A DNA stretch of 5,799 nucleotides, from positions 1-5,799 of the forward strand of contig JALOAF010000038.1 in NCBI GenBank assembly GCA_023228925.1, given 5' to 3'. Numbering within the stretch: position 1 is the stretch's first letter; each line of letters opens with the position of its first letter. This DNA comes from Candidatus Absconditabacterales bacterium. Its GTDB lineage: Bacteria; Patescibacteriota; Gracilibacteria; Absconditabacterales; Absconditicoccaceae. Shown in pieces: positions 1 to 5,140 of this stretch. A program made the position numbers and the translations under genes. The notes below the pieces were generated by a model. It was not told the origin of the DNA, did no database searches, and saw nothing but the letters and a program-made list of their open reading frames with translations.

Positions 1-144
1 GATGCTAGGGTTTATGGTAATGCCGGGGTTTATGGTAATGTTTGGGTTTTTGGTAATGCCGAGGTTTATGATAATGCCGAGGTTTATGGTGATGCCAGGG
101 TTTCTGGTAATGCCGGGGTTTCTGGTGATGCTAGGGTAACTAAA
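1..144 (+). repeat. Tandem 18-bp repeats encoding hexapeptides
   Basis: Eight in-frame 18-bp units (at 1, 19, 37, 55, 73, 91, 109 and 127) encode [D/N]-A-x-V-[Y/S/F]-G; the last unit decays to DARVTK. At DNA level the units share GGTAATGCC and GGGTTT blocks, so the array is close to a true tandem repeat and runs off the left edge of the window. The stretch is rich in G and T and poor in C, unlike the A-rich sequence that follows. Confidence 0.93.
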
Positions 145-399
145 GCAGTAATAAATATAATTGGATTTCCTTATAATACAACTTTAACAGACAACCACAT
201 CCAAATTGGTTGTAAACAACTTACTTTCAATCAAGCATTAAGATTAGCAGAAAATTGGGAAAAAACTCTCAAAAAATACAAAGAAGCAAAAGAAATTGAA
301 AGCATAAAACCAATTCTGATTGAGTTGATAAAATATCAAATGAAAGAGGAGGAAAAATTACAAAAAGATACGAATGGGAGGGTAAAGAATGAAGAATAA
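1..399 (+). CDS. Hexapeptide-repeat protein, C-terminal part (5' end outside window)
   Basis: Frame 1 is open from base 1 to a TAA at 397-399, giving the last 132 residues. Residues 1-48 are six-residue repeats of the form N-A-x-V-Y-G, with a Val at the same place in every unit, as expected for a left-handed beta-helix-like fold. Residues 49-95 form a non-repetitive domain containing the stretch TLTDNHIQIGCKQLTF. I recall this hexapeptide-plus-NHIxIGC arrangement from unannotated phage and bacterial proteins of low-GC bacteria, but no function is established to my knowledge. Residues 80-130 are charged and probably helical (KKYKEAKEIE; MKEEEKLQK). There is no membrane segment in the visible part. 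The gene overlaps the next one by 11 nt, so it belongs to the same transcript. The real start and any N-terminal domain are unseen. Assignment as a gene is firm; function is unknown. Confidence 0.88.
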   Translation, partial: DARVYGNAGVYGNVWVFGNAEVYDNAEVYGDARVSGNAGVSGDARVTKAVINIIGFPYNTTLTDNHIQIGCKQLTFNQALRLAENWEKTLKKYKEAKEIESIKPILIELIKYQMKEEEKLQKDTNGRVKNEE

Positions 400-556
400 A
401 ATTAAATCTCTTGAAGACATAAAAAAATCAATTTATGATTTAACGATTATTATCGAAGAAGTAGTAGGAGAGTTAAGTGACGTTTTTGATGATTTATACA
501 AACAAGTCGATGAATTAGAAGATGTAATACTCGATTTGGAGAATGAAGATGACTAA
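389..556 (+). CDS. Small highly acidic protein (55 aa), unknown function
   Basis: ATG at 389 is preceded by GGGAGGG at 376-382 with 6 nt spacing, a strong ribosome binding site lying inside the end of the upstream gene. The product has 18 Asp/Glu against 6 Lys/Arg; after residue 13 only one Lys remains. It starts MKNKIKSLEDIKKS and ends LENEDD. The regular hydrophobic spacing (I, V, L, F every three to four residues) suggests one or two amphipathic helices, perhaps a coiled coil. It overlaps the upstream gene by 11 nt and the downstream gene by 8 nt (start at 549), which supports it being translated. No family is recognised. Acidic helical proteins of this size in phages can be DNA mimics or protein-interaction adaptors, but nothing here identifies a target. 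Confidence 0.78.
   Translation: MKNKIKSLEDIKKSIYDLTIIIEEVVGELSDVFDDLYKQVDELEDVILDLENEDD
538..542 (+). promoter_or_regulatory. Ribosome binding site deciding start at 549
   Basis: GGAGA ends directly against the ATG at 543 but lies 6 nt from the in-frame ATG at 549. Normal spacing therefore favours 549 as the start. Confidence 0.6.
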
Positions 557-797
557 AGCAGAAAAGATGTTTTTTGATTTAGGGTATAGAATACGAAAAA
601 TAATTAAAAACAAAATTACATTTAAACGAGAATACGAGAGCTTTTATAAAGAAATAATTTTTAATTTAAAAGAAAAAACGGTTGAAGATCAAATGGTATA
701 TACGTTATACGATGAAAAGATAACAGTGACTGACTCATTTTTATTTACAAATGAAAGAAAAGCGATTAAGGAATATAAGAAAGAATTGAGGTGGTAG
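549..797 (+). CDS. Small phage protein (82 aa), unknown function
   Basis: The frame is open from ATG 543, but the ribosome binding site GGAGA (538-542) fits ATG 549 better, giving a product starting MTKAEKMFFDLGY. The opening resembles small early-region phage proteins that begin TxAExMFxxLGY and end in a short helix finishing with a Gly/Lys-Trp motif; this one ends KEYKKELRW. From memory, members of that group are uncharacterised. The centre (residues 20-65) alternates charged and hydrophobic residues, compatible with an alpha/beta domain; no membrane segment, Cys pair or catalytic motif is visible. Start codon and upstream gene end overlap by 8 nt. The last codons AGG TGG also serve as the ribosome binding site of the next gene, which indicates translational coupling. 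Family resemblance is a recollection, not a search result. Confidence 0.8.
   Translation: MTKAEKMFFDLGYRIRKIIKNKITFKREYESFYKEIIFNLKEKTVEDQMVYTLYDEKITVTDSFLFTNERKAIKEYKKELRW
789..794 (+). promoter_or_regulatory. Ribosome binding site deciding start at 800
   Basis: AGGTGG lies 5 nt before the ATG at 800. It would overlap the alternative in-frame GTG start at 791, so 800 is preferred. Confidence 0.7.
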
Positions 798-799
798 AA

Positions 800-973
800 A
801 TGAAAGAAAAAAAACCAAGAACAAAGGCTGAATATATTTATCAGATATCTAAAATGTCGCCTGATATTAATCTTATGATTTTAGGTAGATTAGATTTAAA
901 GGGTTTAAAAAGAATGTATAAATTATTCTTGATTAAGGAACGAAGAAAGAAAACAGAGGAAAAATGTGGCTAA
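800..973 (+). CDS. Small basic protein (57 aa), unknown function
   Basis: The frame extends back to a GTG at 791, but that codon is part of the ribosome binding site AGGTGG (789-794), so ATG 800 is the likely start; the product begins MKEKKPRTKAEYIYQIS. Both ends are rich in Lys/Arg, and the centre (MSPDINLMILGRLDLKGLKRMYKLF) reads as two short amphipathic helices, a layout that could bind nucleic acid or another protein. A run of eight A (807-814) lies at codons 3-5 and is a possible slippage site. The gene follows its neighbour after 2 nt. The family resembles short unnamed phage proteins with a KAEYI..I..MSPDIN-like core, but I cannot name one. Confidence 0.72.
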   Translation: MKEKKPRTKAEYIYQISKMSPDINLMILGRLDLKGLKRMYKLFLIKERRKKTEEKCG

Positions 974-1005
974 TCAAATACAAGAAAATGAGGTGGAAAT
1001 AGAAA

Positions 1006-1218
1006 ATGAATAATAATTTGAGATTGGCAATAAAAAGATATTTAAATGCTAATGGTATAAAACAAAGGTTTTTAGCGGAAAAAGCTGACATACCAGAAAA
1101 AAGATTAAGTTTTATTTTGACTGGTAGAATACAGATGAGAGTAGAAGATTATGTTGATATTTGTAAAGCTCTTAATGTATCGCTGGATTATTTTAAAAAT
1201 AGAAGTGAGTTAGCATAA
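1006..1218 (+). CDS. Xre/Cro-CI family helix-turn-helix DNA-binding protein (70 aa)
   Basis: A compact single-domain DNA-binding protein. Helix 1 covers about residues 3-14, the helix-turn-helix lies at about residues 19-41 (KQRFLAEKADIPEKRLSFIL, then the TGR turn), and residues 46-63 (VEDYVDICKALNVSLDYF) are the typical last helices of the Cro/CI fold. The F-L-A-E-K-A, I-P-x-x-x-L-S and ALNVSLDYF elements match small phage regulators of low-GC bacteria. The length fits a Cro-like or accessory regulator with no oligomerisation or protease-sensitive domain, so it is not a full CI repressor. ATG 1006 has AGGTGG at 991-996 with 9 nt spacing. It lies on the same strand as the genes around it, not divergently as in a CI/Cro switch. 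The inverted repeats at 1571-1632 are a possible target, which is inference. Confidence 0.88.
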   Translation: MNNNLRLAIKRYLNANGIKQRFLAEKADIPEKRLSFILTGRIQMRVEDYVDICKALNVSLDYFKNRSELA

Positions 1219-1232
1219 GTGGTAATAGAGTG

Positions 1233-1529
1233 ATGGAACAAGTAAAATTATCAAAACAAGAAAAAGAAACAGCAATCATATTTAATGAACAAGAAGATTA
1301 TGCAACAATTGAAACATATAATCGACGTCTTATAAAACGATTAGAGGTTTTATGTAAAAATCATAAAGATTTTTTTACAGTTGAGAATGATAACGAAATG
1401 GGGATTTATAAAATACCGAAAAAGTTTTTACACATAAAGAAGCCATATATTCTTTCCAAAGAAAAAAAGAAAGAACGGAGTAAACGTTGGAAAAAGACCT
1501 TAAATGAGCGTTGGGTCGCAAGAAAATGA
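1233..1529 (+). CDS. Phage protein of unknown function (98 aa)
   Basis: The product starts MEQVKLSKQEKETAIIFN and contains YNRRLIKRLEVLCKNH, then YKIPKKFLHIKKPYILS and a very basic end (KEKKKERSKRW). From memory this matches a common, uncharacterised Bacillota phage family with the pattern L(S/T)xxExETxxxFNExExxAxxxTYN, a helix ending in LC, then a PK(K/R)(F/W) and a (K/R)PP(R/Y) element, often found close to the recombination module. The family's role is not known to me. The start is uncertain: GTG 1230 and ATG 1233 are adjacent and the only ribosome binding site is weak (GTGG, 1219-1222). The gene begins 14 nt after the Xre gene, so it is probably co-transcribed with it, and ends at the intergenic gap. 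Confidence 0.82.
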   Translation: MEQVKLSKQEKETAIIFNEQEDYATIETYNRRLIKRLEVLCKNHKDFFTVENDNEMGIYKIPKKFLHIKKPYILSKEKKKERSKRWKKTLNERWVARK

Positions 1530-1702
1530 TGAGGCTCAAAAATGCGCTACAATCGATTTAAATTATTAATTAGTATAAATATACTAGAAAAGAGAGTTAA
1601 TATAAAAAGTATACTAATATTATTATACTTTTAGACCTAAAATCGCATTTTAAAATACAGTTGTCAAGTTATAAAACAATATAAAGGGAAAAGAGGTTAA
1701 AA
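1530..1702. other. Intergenic gap between gene blocks
   Basis: These 173 bases hold no convincing gene. They contain the AGTATA/TATACT cluster and an outer 8-bp inverted repeat, AAAATGCG (1539-1546) and CGCATTTT (1644-1651), that encloses it. A TTGTCA at 1661-1666 and TATAAA hexamers at 1670 and 1680 are promoter-like, but their spacing is wrong for a standard sigma-70/sigma-A site. This gap is the most likely place for a promoter of the downstream recombination genes or an RNA element, but neither can be fixed by eye. Confidence 0.5.
1571..1632. promoter_or_regulatory. Cluster of AGTATA/TATACT inverted repeats, candidate operator
   Basis: The sequence shows a perfect 7-bp inverted repeat TAGTATA-AA-TATACTA (1571-1586), an 8-bp palindrome AGTATACT (1608-1615), and a 9-bp inverted repeat AAAAGTATA / TATACTTTT (1605-1613 and 1624-1632) with a 10-nt loop. 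Five AGTATA or TATACT half sites fall in 62 bp, and the first two symmetry centres are about 33 bp apart, roughly three helix turns. The cluster sits in the only intergenic gap, upstream of the gene at 1703. That position and symmetry fit an operator for a small regulator, with the Xre protein (1006-1218) or the RHH-like protein (1703-1861) as candidates. The 1605-1632 stem could form a hairpin but has only one G:C pair per arm, so it is a poor terminator. No convincing -35/-10 pair could be placed. Confidence 0.5.
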
Positions 1703-1861
1703 ATGACAAAAACTTACAGAAAAGCAGACTATGTATTGCTGGACGCAAACACGCTTAGGCGGTGGGAAAACCTTTTGCAAATTGGTGGATTAAACACTAA
1801 AGCAAAAGTGAAAAATGAAATTATTAAAATATTACAAGGAAAGGAAAACGATGGAAAATGA
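1703..1861 (+). CDS. Small protein (52 aa), possible ribbon-helix-helix DNA-binding protein
   Basis: ATG 1703 has AGAGG at 1692-1696 with 6 nt spacing, and the stop TGA overlaps the ATG of the next gene (ATGA, 1858-1861), so translation is well supported. The product starts MTKTYRKADYVLLD. Its layout is a short hydrophobic strand (DYVLL, residues 9-13), a helix (about residues 15-28, containing TLRRWENLLQ), a Gly-containing turn (GGLN) and a second helix (about residues 32-45, TKAKVKNEIIKIL). This strand-helix-helix order and size match Arc/CopG-type proteins, which dimerise and insert the paired strands into the major groove. The gene follows an inverted-repeat cluster, a typical place for an autoregulated RHH gene. 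The fold assignment is by pattern only; it may be an unrelated small helical protein. Confidence 0.72.
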   Translation: MTKTYRKADYVLLDANTLRRWENLLQIGGLNTKAKVKNEIIKILQGKENDGK

Positions 1862-2205
1862 CAGATGAAAAAAGAACATACGCAAAAGAAATGAAAAAAT
1901 TAAGAGCGATTATATTTGAGTCAATGATTGAGGTTGAGGGGATTGATAAAGCTGCTGAAAATGCTAAAAAGTTATTGGAAGCAGCAAAACAACAAAACCC
2001 AAAAAGTGAAAGGGAAAAAATTTATATACAATTCATGAATGTTGAAACAGTTCTGATCTTTTTAGAAACTAATAAAGCGAAAGAAAATGAAAAACTTACA
2101 GTTGAATTATTAAAGATGTTATATCAAGAAGTGAAAACATTATTTGAAATAATAGAGGAAACGAGGGAAAATGATGGAATTGAAAATAAAATCAATTTAT
2201 GTTAA
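1858..2205 (+). CDS. Helical protein (115 aa), unknown function
   Basis: The ATG at 1858 overlaps the TGA of the upstream gene (ATGA), pointing to translational coupling; purine-rich AAGGAAAGG lies just upstream. The product starts MTDEKRTYAKEMKKLRA and is almost entirely charged and helical: helices at about residues 8-26, 30-45, 52-72 and 76-104 with Leu/Ile/Val heptad-like spacing, one break at QNPKS (residues 46-50), and no membrane segment, Cys pair or catalytic motif. It looks like a four-helix or coiled-coil bundle, perhaps a protein-binding partner. The 3' end overlaps the ATPase gene by 32 nt in another frame, so the two should be expressed together. A link to the ATPase is suggested only by this arrangement. 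No family is recognised. Confidence 0.8.
   Translation: MTDEKRTYAKEMKKLRAIIFESMIEVEGIDKAAENAKKLLEAAKQQNPKSEREKIYIQFMNVETVLIFLETNKAKENEKLTVELLKMLYQEVKTLFEIIEETRENDGIENKINLC
2163..2167 (+). promoter_or_regulatory. Ribosome binding site of the ATPase gene
   Basis: GAGGG lies 3 nt from ATG 2171 and 6 nt from the next, in-frame ATG 2174. Spacing favours 2174, though both may be used. The site lies inside the end of the 115-residue gene. Confidence 0.55.
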
Positions 2206-4189
2206 TAATTTTAAAAAATTTAAAAATTTTAATTTTGATTTAAACAGTGAAAATTGGAATATCACCGGTGATAATGCTACTGGAAAAACAACGATTTATG
2301 ATGCATTTATTTGGTTGTTGTTTGGTAAAGACCATTTAGATCGTAAAGATTATGAAATTAAACCGTTAGACGACAACGGTAATGTTAAGAGTGGAGCGGA
2401 GCCAATAGTTAAAATGGTTTTTGATTTAAACGGAAAAGAACTTGAATTAAAAAGAATTTATCGAGAAATTTGGAAAACAAAAAGAGGTTCCACAACTAAA
2501 GAATTTGAGGGACACGAAACATTGACTTATATAAACGAAGAATTGTTAGGAGTCAAAAAATATGAAGAATATATCAAAGGTTTAATTGATGAGGAAATAT
2601 TTAAAATCTTAACGAATGTTAAATATTTTAACAATTTACATCATACAAAACAAAGAAATATATTGTTTGAATTGGTAAAAGACATTACCGAAGAAGATGT
2701 TTTTAAATTAAATCCAAAGTTTGAAGCGTTAAGAGAAGAATTAGAAAAGCATAGTATCGAAAGCCTTATAAAAATTGTAAAAGATCGGATTAAAAACATA
2801 AATAAAGAATTAGAGGAATTACCGATAAGAATTGATACTTTATTAGATGTTGAGTATAAAATAGGCGATAATTTTGATAATGAAAAAAATGATTTTGAGT
2901 TAAGTGAAGCTTATAAAAAGCGCGATAGTTTAGAAAAGGCGAAAAAGTTAGGTAATGTCGATTTTAAAATTGACGAACACAAAAAAACAATAATATCTTT
3001 TGAAAGAGAAATTGAAGAATTAAAAGCTGAAAGGCAAAGAGAAAAGAATAAAATTCTAGATGAAAATTATAAAAAAGTAAAAGAAAAAGAAAAGATTGTT
3101 CAAGATAAAAAGAACACGCTGCAAAAATATGAATTTGATTTAGAAACATTTAATGAACGGATTATTAAAGGGCAAACAAAAGTAAATGAAGAAATAAGTT
3201 TACGAGATAAAATCTTTAATGATTATCGCGTGGAAAAAGGAAAAGTTTTTACTCCTGAAAATTGTAATTATTGCGGACAAGCTTTACCAAGTGAAATGAT
3301 AGCTGATTTAGAAAAGAAATTTAATCTTGAAAAAGCTAAAACTCTTGAAACATTAAAAGCAAGTGGCGAAGAGACAATCGCAAATATTGAAAAATATAAA
3401 AACGCTATAAATGAATTTAAAGTAAATATTGAAAATTTAGAAACCGTTATTGGAAAATCAAAAAAAGAAGTTGAAATTTTACAAGAACAATTGATAACGG
3501 AAGAAACAATTGGGGAAGCTGTTGCTTTTTCTAAAGATTACGCACAAGAAATCGAAAAAATAAGAGATCGCATAAAGATTGTTGAAAATCAAATTACAAA
3601 ATTAACTGATGAAAAACAACCGACTTTATTTGATGATGACTTAACAGATATTCAAAAAGAAATTGAGCGCTTGGTTGCATGCAGAACTGAATTTGTTATA
3701 CGTAAAGAAAATAGATCTAGAATAAGTAAATTAGAAATTCAGCTTGTAGAAACAAAAAGGCGAGCAGAAGAAGAACAACATTTATTGCTTGTTTGTGAAA
3801 GTTTTGCAGTAACTAAAAGAACGTTATATCAAGAACAAATAGATAAACATTTTAAATTAGTAAAATTTAAATTGTTTGAAGAGTATATCAGCGGTGGAGC
3901 TAAGGAAATTTGCGAGGCAACTTATAACGGCATACCTTATGGAGCAGTAAATAGTGCATGTCAAGTAAACATGGGTTTAGATATAATTAGGACTTTGCAA
4001 AAAGTTTATGATGTAAAAGTTCCGATATTTATCGACAACGCAGAGGGTGTCACGGAATTTATTAATTTAAATTCACAAATAATCAAATTATACGTAAAAG
4101 AAGGTGTAAAAGAATTACAATTCACACCAGAAACAATGACTGTTGGCATTAAGAAAAAAGAAATTGAAAAGGAAAGAGAGGTGGCTTAA
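2174..4189 (+). CDS. SbcC/Rad50-like AAA ATPase with CxxC hook (671 aa)
   Basis: An ABC-type ATPase of the phage SbcC/Rad50 group, expected to bind DNA ends or bridge DNA with ATP-driven head closure. Order of parts, numbered from the second Met: start of the ATPase head (residues 1-50, containing SIYVNNFKKF); Walker A GDNATGKT at 32-39; rest of the N-terminal lobe to about 170; first coiled-coil arm about 175-350, rich in Glu/Lys; a CNYC motif at 364-367 followed by GQALP, the place and form of a zinc hook; second arm about 375-550; C-terminal lobe with a GIPYGAVNSA stretch from 586 in place of the usual LSGGQ/E signature, and Walker B VPIFIDNAE with Asp621. Asn622 stands where classical ABC ATPases have the catalytic Glu. 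I recall similar signature and FIDN-type Walker B sequences in phage members, so this is probably a subfamily trait and not decay. Length fits phage members and is well below the roughly 1000 residues of cellular SbcC. The stop codon abuts the recT start. No SbcD-type nuclease gene is in the window. Confidence 0.92.
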   Translation: MELKIKSIYVNNFKKFKNFNFDLNSENWNITGDNATGKTTIYDAFIWLLFGKDHLDRKDYEIKPLDDNGNVKSGAEPIVKMVFDLNGKELELKRIYREIWKTKRGSTTKEFEGHETLTYINEELLGVKKYEEYIKGLIDEEIFKILTNVKYFNNLHHTKQRNILFELVKDITEEDVFKLNPKFEALREELEKHSIESLIKIVKDRIKNINKELEELPIRIDTLLDVEYKIGDNFDNEKNDFELSEAYKKRDSLEKAKKLGNVDFKIDEHKKTIISFEREIEELKAERQREKNKILDENYKKVKEKEKIVQDKKNTLQKYEFDLETFNERIIKGQTKVNEEISLRDKIFNDYRVEKGKVFTPENCNYCGQALPSEMIADLEKKFNLEKAKTLETLKASGEETIANIEKYKNAINEFKVNIENLETVIGKSKKEVEILQEQLITEETIGEAVAFSKDYAQEIEKIRDRIKIVENQITKLTDEKQPTLFDDDLTDIQKEIERLVACRTEFVIRKENRSRISKLEIQLVETKRRAEEEQHLLLVCESFAVTKRTLYQEQIDKHFKLVKFKLFEEYISGGAKEICEATYNGIPYGAVNSACQVNMGLDIIRTLQKVYDVKVPIFIDNAEGVTEFINLNSQIIKLYVKEGVKELQFTPETMTVGIKKKEIEKEREVA

Positions 4190-5137
4190 ATGTCAAAAGA
4201 AATAAAAAAAGAAACAACAGTATCAAAACAAAATGTGGTTGAAAAACCAAAACATCAAATTATCGAGTTCGAGAAAAATATCTCGGACAGCGTGCAAAAC
4301 AAAGTAACACAACTTGTTAAAGATGGCAGATTAGATTTGCCTTCAGATTATTCAATCGGGAATGCAGTTTCTAGTGCGTGGTTAGTATTGCAATCAGTAA
4401 CAGTAAAGGGTGGAGCGTTGGCATTAGATGTTTGTACTAAACATTCAATAGCAAACGCCTTGCTAGATATGGTTATTTTAGGACATAATCCAGTAAAACA
4501 CGGTTATTTTATAGCATACGGAAATAAATTAACTTGGTTTCCGTCATATTTAGGAAAATCAGCATCATTAAAACGCTTAAAAGGTTTTGAAAGAGAACCG
4601 ATAGCAACTTTAATTTATGAAAATGATGAGTTATCATTCGACCACAACGAATTAGGCGAAGAAAGAATAACAAATCACGTTTCAAGTTGGAAAAACAAAT
4701 TATCAGGCAAGATTGTTGGTGCGTATGCAACAGTTAAACAAGGCGATATTGTTCGTTCAGCTGTTATGACAATGGCGGAAATTAAAGAAGCCTGGACTAA
4801 AAATCCAAGTCCTAACAATCGCAGAGATCATACAGAATTTACAGGGGAATTTTCTAAAAGAACAGTTATCAACCGTTTAATTAAAACAATTCTTAAAACA
4901 TCAAATGATGATAATTTATTAGCTGATACACTTTTAGAAAACGAAGAAAAACATTATGTATTTGATAATGGAAAAGATTACATCGAAGCTGAAGAAGTAA
5001 AAGTTAGAGAGAAAGTAAAAGCAGACGCAAATACTGGCGAAGTTATTGATGTTGATGAAATAGCAGAAGAAATAGCAAAGGATGAAATAGTAGAAGATGA
5101 AAAGGTGGCAACACCGGACGAAGCCCCTTGGGGTTAG
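4190..5137 (+). CDS. RecT family single-strand DNA annealing protein (315 aa)
   Basis: RecT proteins bind single-stranded DNA and pair complementary strands during phage recombination. The family core runs from about residue 50 to 245: LPSDYSIGNAVSSAWL (50-65), CTKHSIANALLDMVILGHNP (82-101), YFIAYGNKL (106-114), SYLGKSASLKRL (119-130), IYENDELSF (142-150), GAYATVKQGD (177-186), MTMAEIKEAW (193-202) and FSKRTVINRLIKTIL (221-235). These match the usual RecT blocks, including the nALxdmvxxGxnP and (K/R)TVxxRL motifs. The N-terminal 30 residues are Lys-rich and probably flexible. The tail (about 282-315) has 13 acidic residues and ends PDEAPWG. ATG 4190 has AGAGGTGG at 4177-4184 with 5 nt spacing, inside the end of the ATPase gene, and the two genes abut with no gap. 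The MBL-fold gene follows after 3 nt. Confidence 0.96.
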   Translation: MSKEIKKETTVSKQNVVEKPKHQIIEFEKNISDSVQNKVTQLVKDGRLDLPSDYSIGNAVSSAWLVLQSVTVKGGALALDVCTKHSIANALLDMVILGHNPVKHGYFIAYGNKLTWFPSYLGKSASLKRLKGFEREPIATLIYENDELSFDHNELGEERITNHVSSWKNKLSGKIVGAYATVKQGDIVRSAVMTMAEIKEAWTKNPSPNNRRDHTEFTGEFSKRTVINRLIKTILKTSNDDNLLADTLLENEEKHYVFDNGKDYIEAEEVKVREKVKADANTGEVIDVDEIAEEIAKDEIVEDEKVATPDEAPWG

Positions 5138-5140
5138 AAA

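Noticed and set aside
1..144. CRISPR array
   Set aside because: The 18-bp units are tandem with no spacers and stay in one reading frame with a hexapeptide period, so they are protein-coding repeats.
1572..1600. Minus-strand promoter TTAACT - 17 nt - TATACT
   Set aside because: Spacing is good, but no minus-strand gene follows it and such hexamers are expected by chance in this AT-rich gap; the -10 is also one of the operator half sites.
1605..1632. Hairpin followed by TTTT as an intrinsic terminator
   Set aside because: The 9-bp stem has a single G:C pair and the U run is part of the stem, so it would be a weak terminator. The repeats fit an operator better.
1542..1634. Open frame of 30 codons (starting MRYNRFKLL) in the intergenic gap, with GAGG 7 nt upstream
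   Set aside because: Its sequence is made largely by the AT-rich inverted repeats, its composition is dominated by Ile/Leu, and no family is recognised. A leader peptide cannot be excluded, but the support is too weak to call a gene.
1661..1685. Plus-strand promoter from TTGTCA with TATAAA
   Set aside because: The spacing between the TTGTCA and the TATAAA at 1680 is 13 nt, far from the usual 16-18, and the other TATAAA at 1670 is too close.
2964..3149. Minus-strand open frame of 61 codons
   Set aside because: It lies antisense to the coiled-coil part of the ATPase; the Phe/Leu-rich product is the expected mirror of Lys/Glu-rich codons.
4509..4730. Minus-strand open frame of 73 codons
   Set aside because: It is antisense to the conserved core of recT, has no ribosome binding site seen by eye and no recognisable product.
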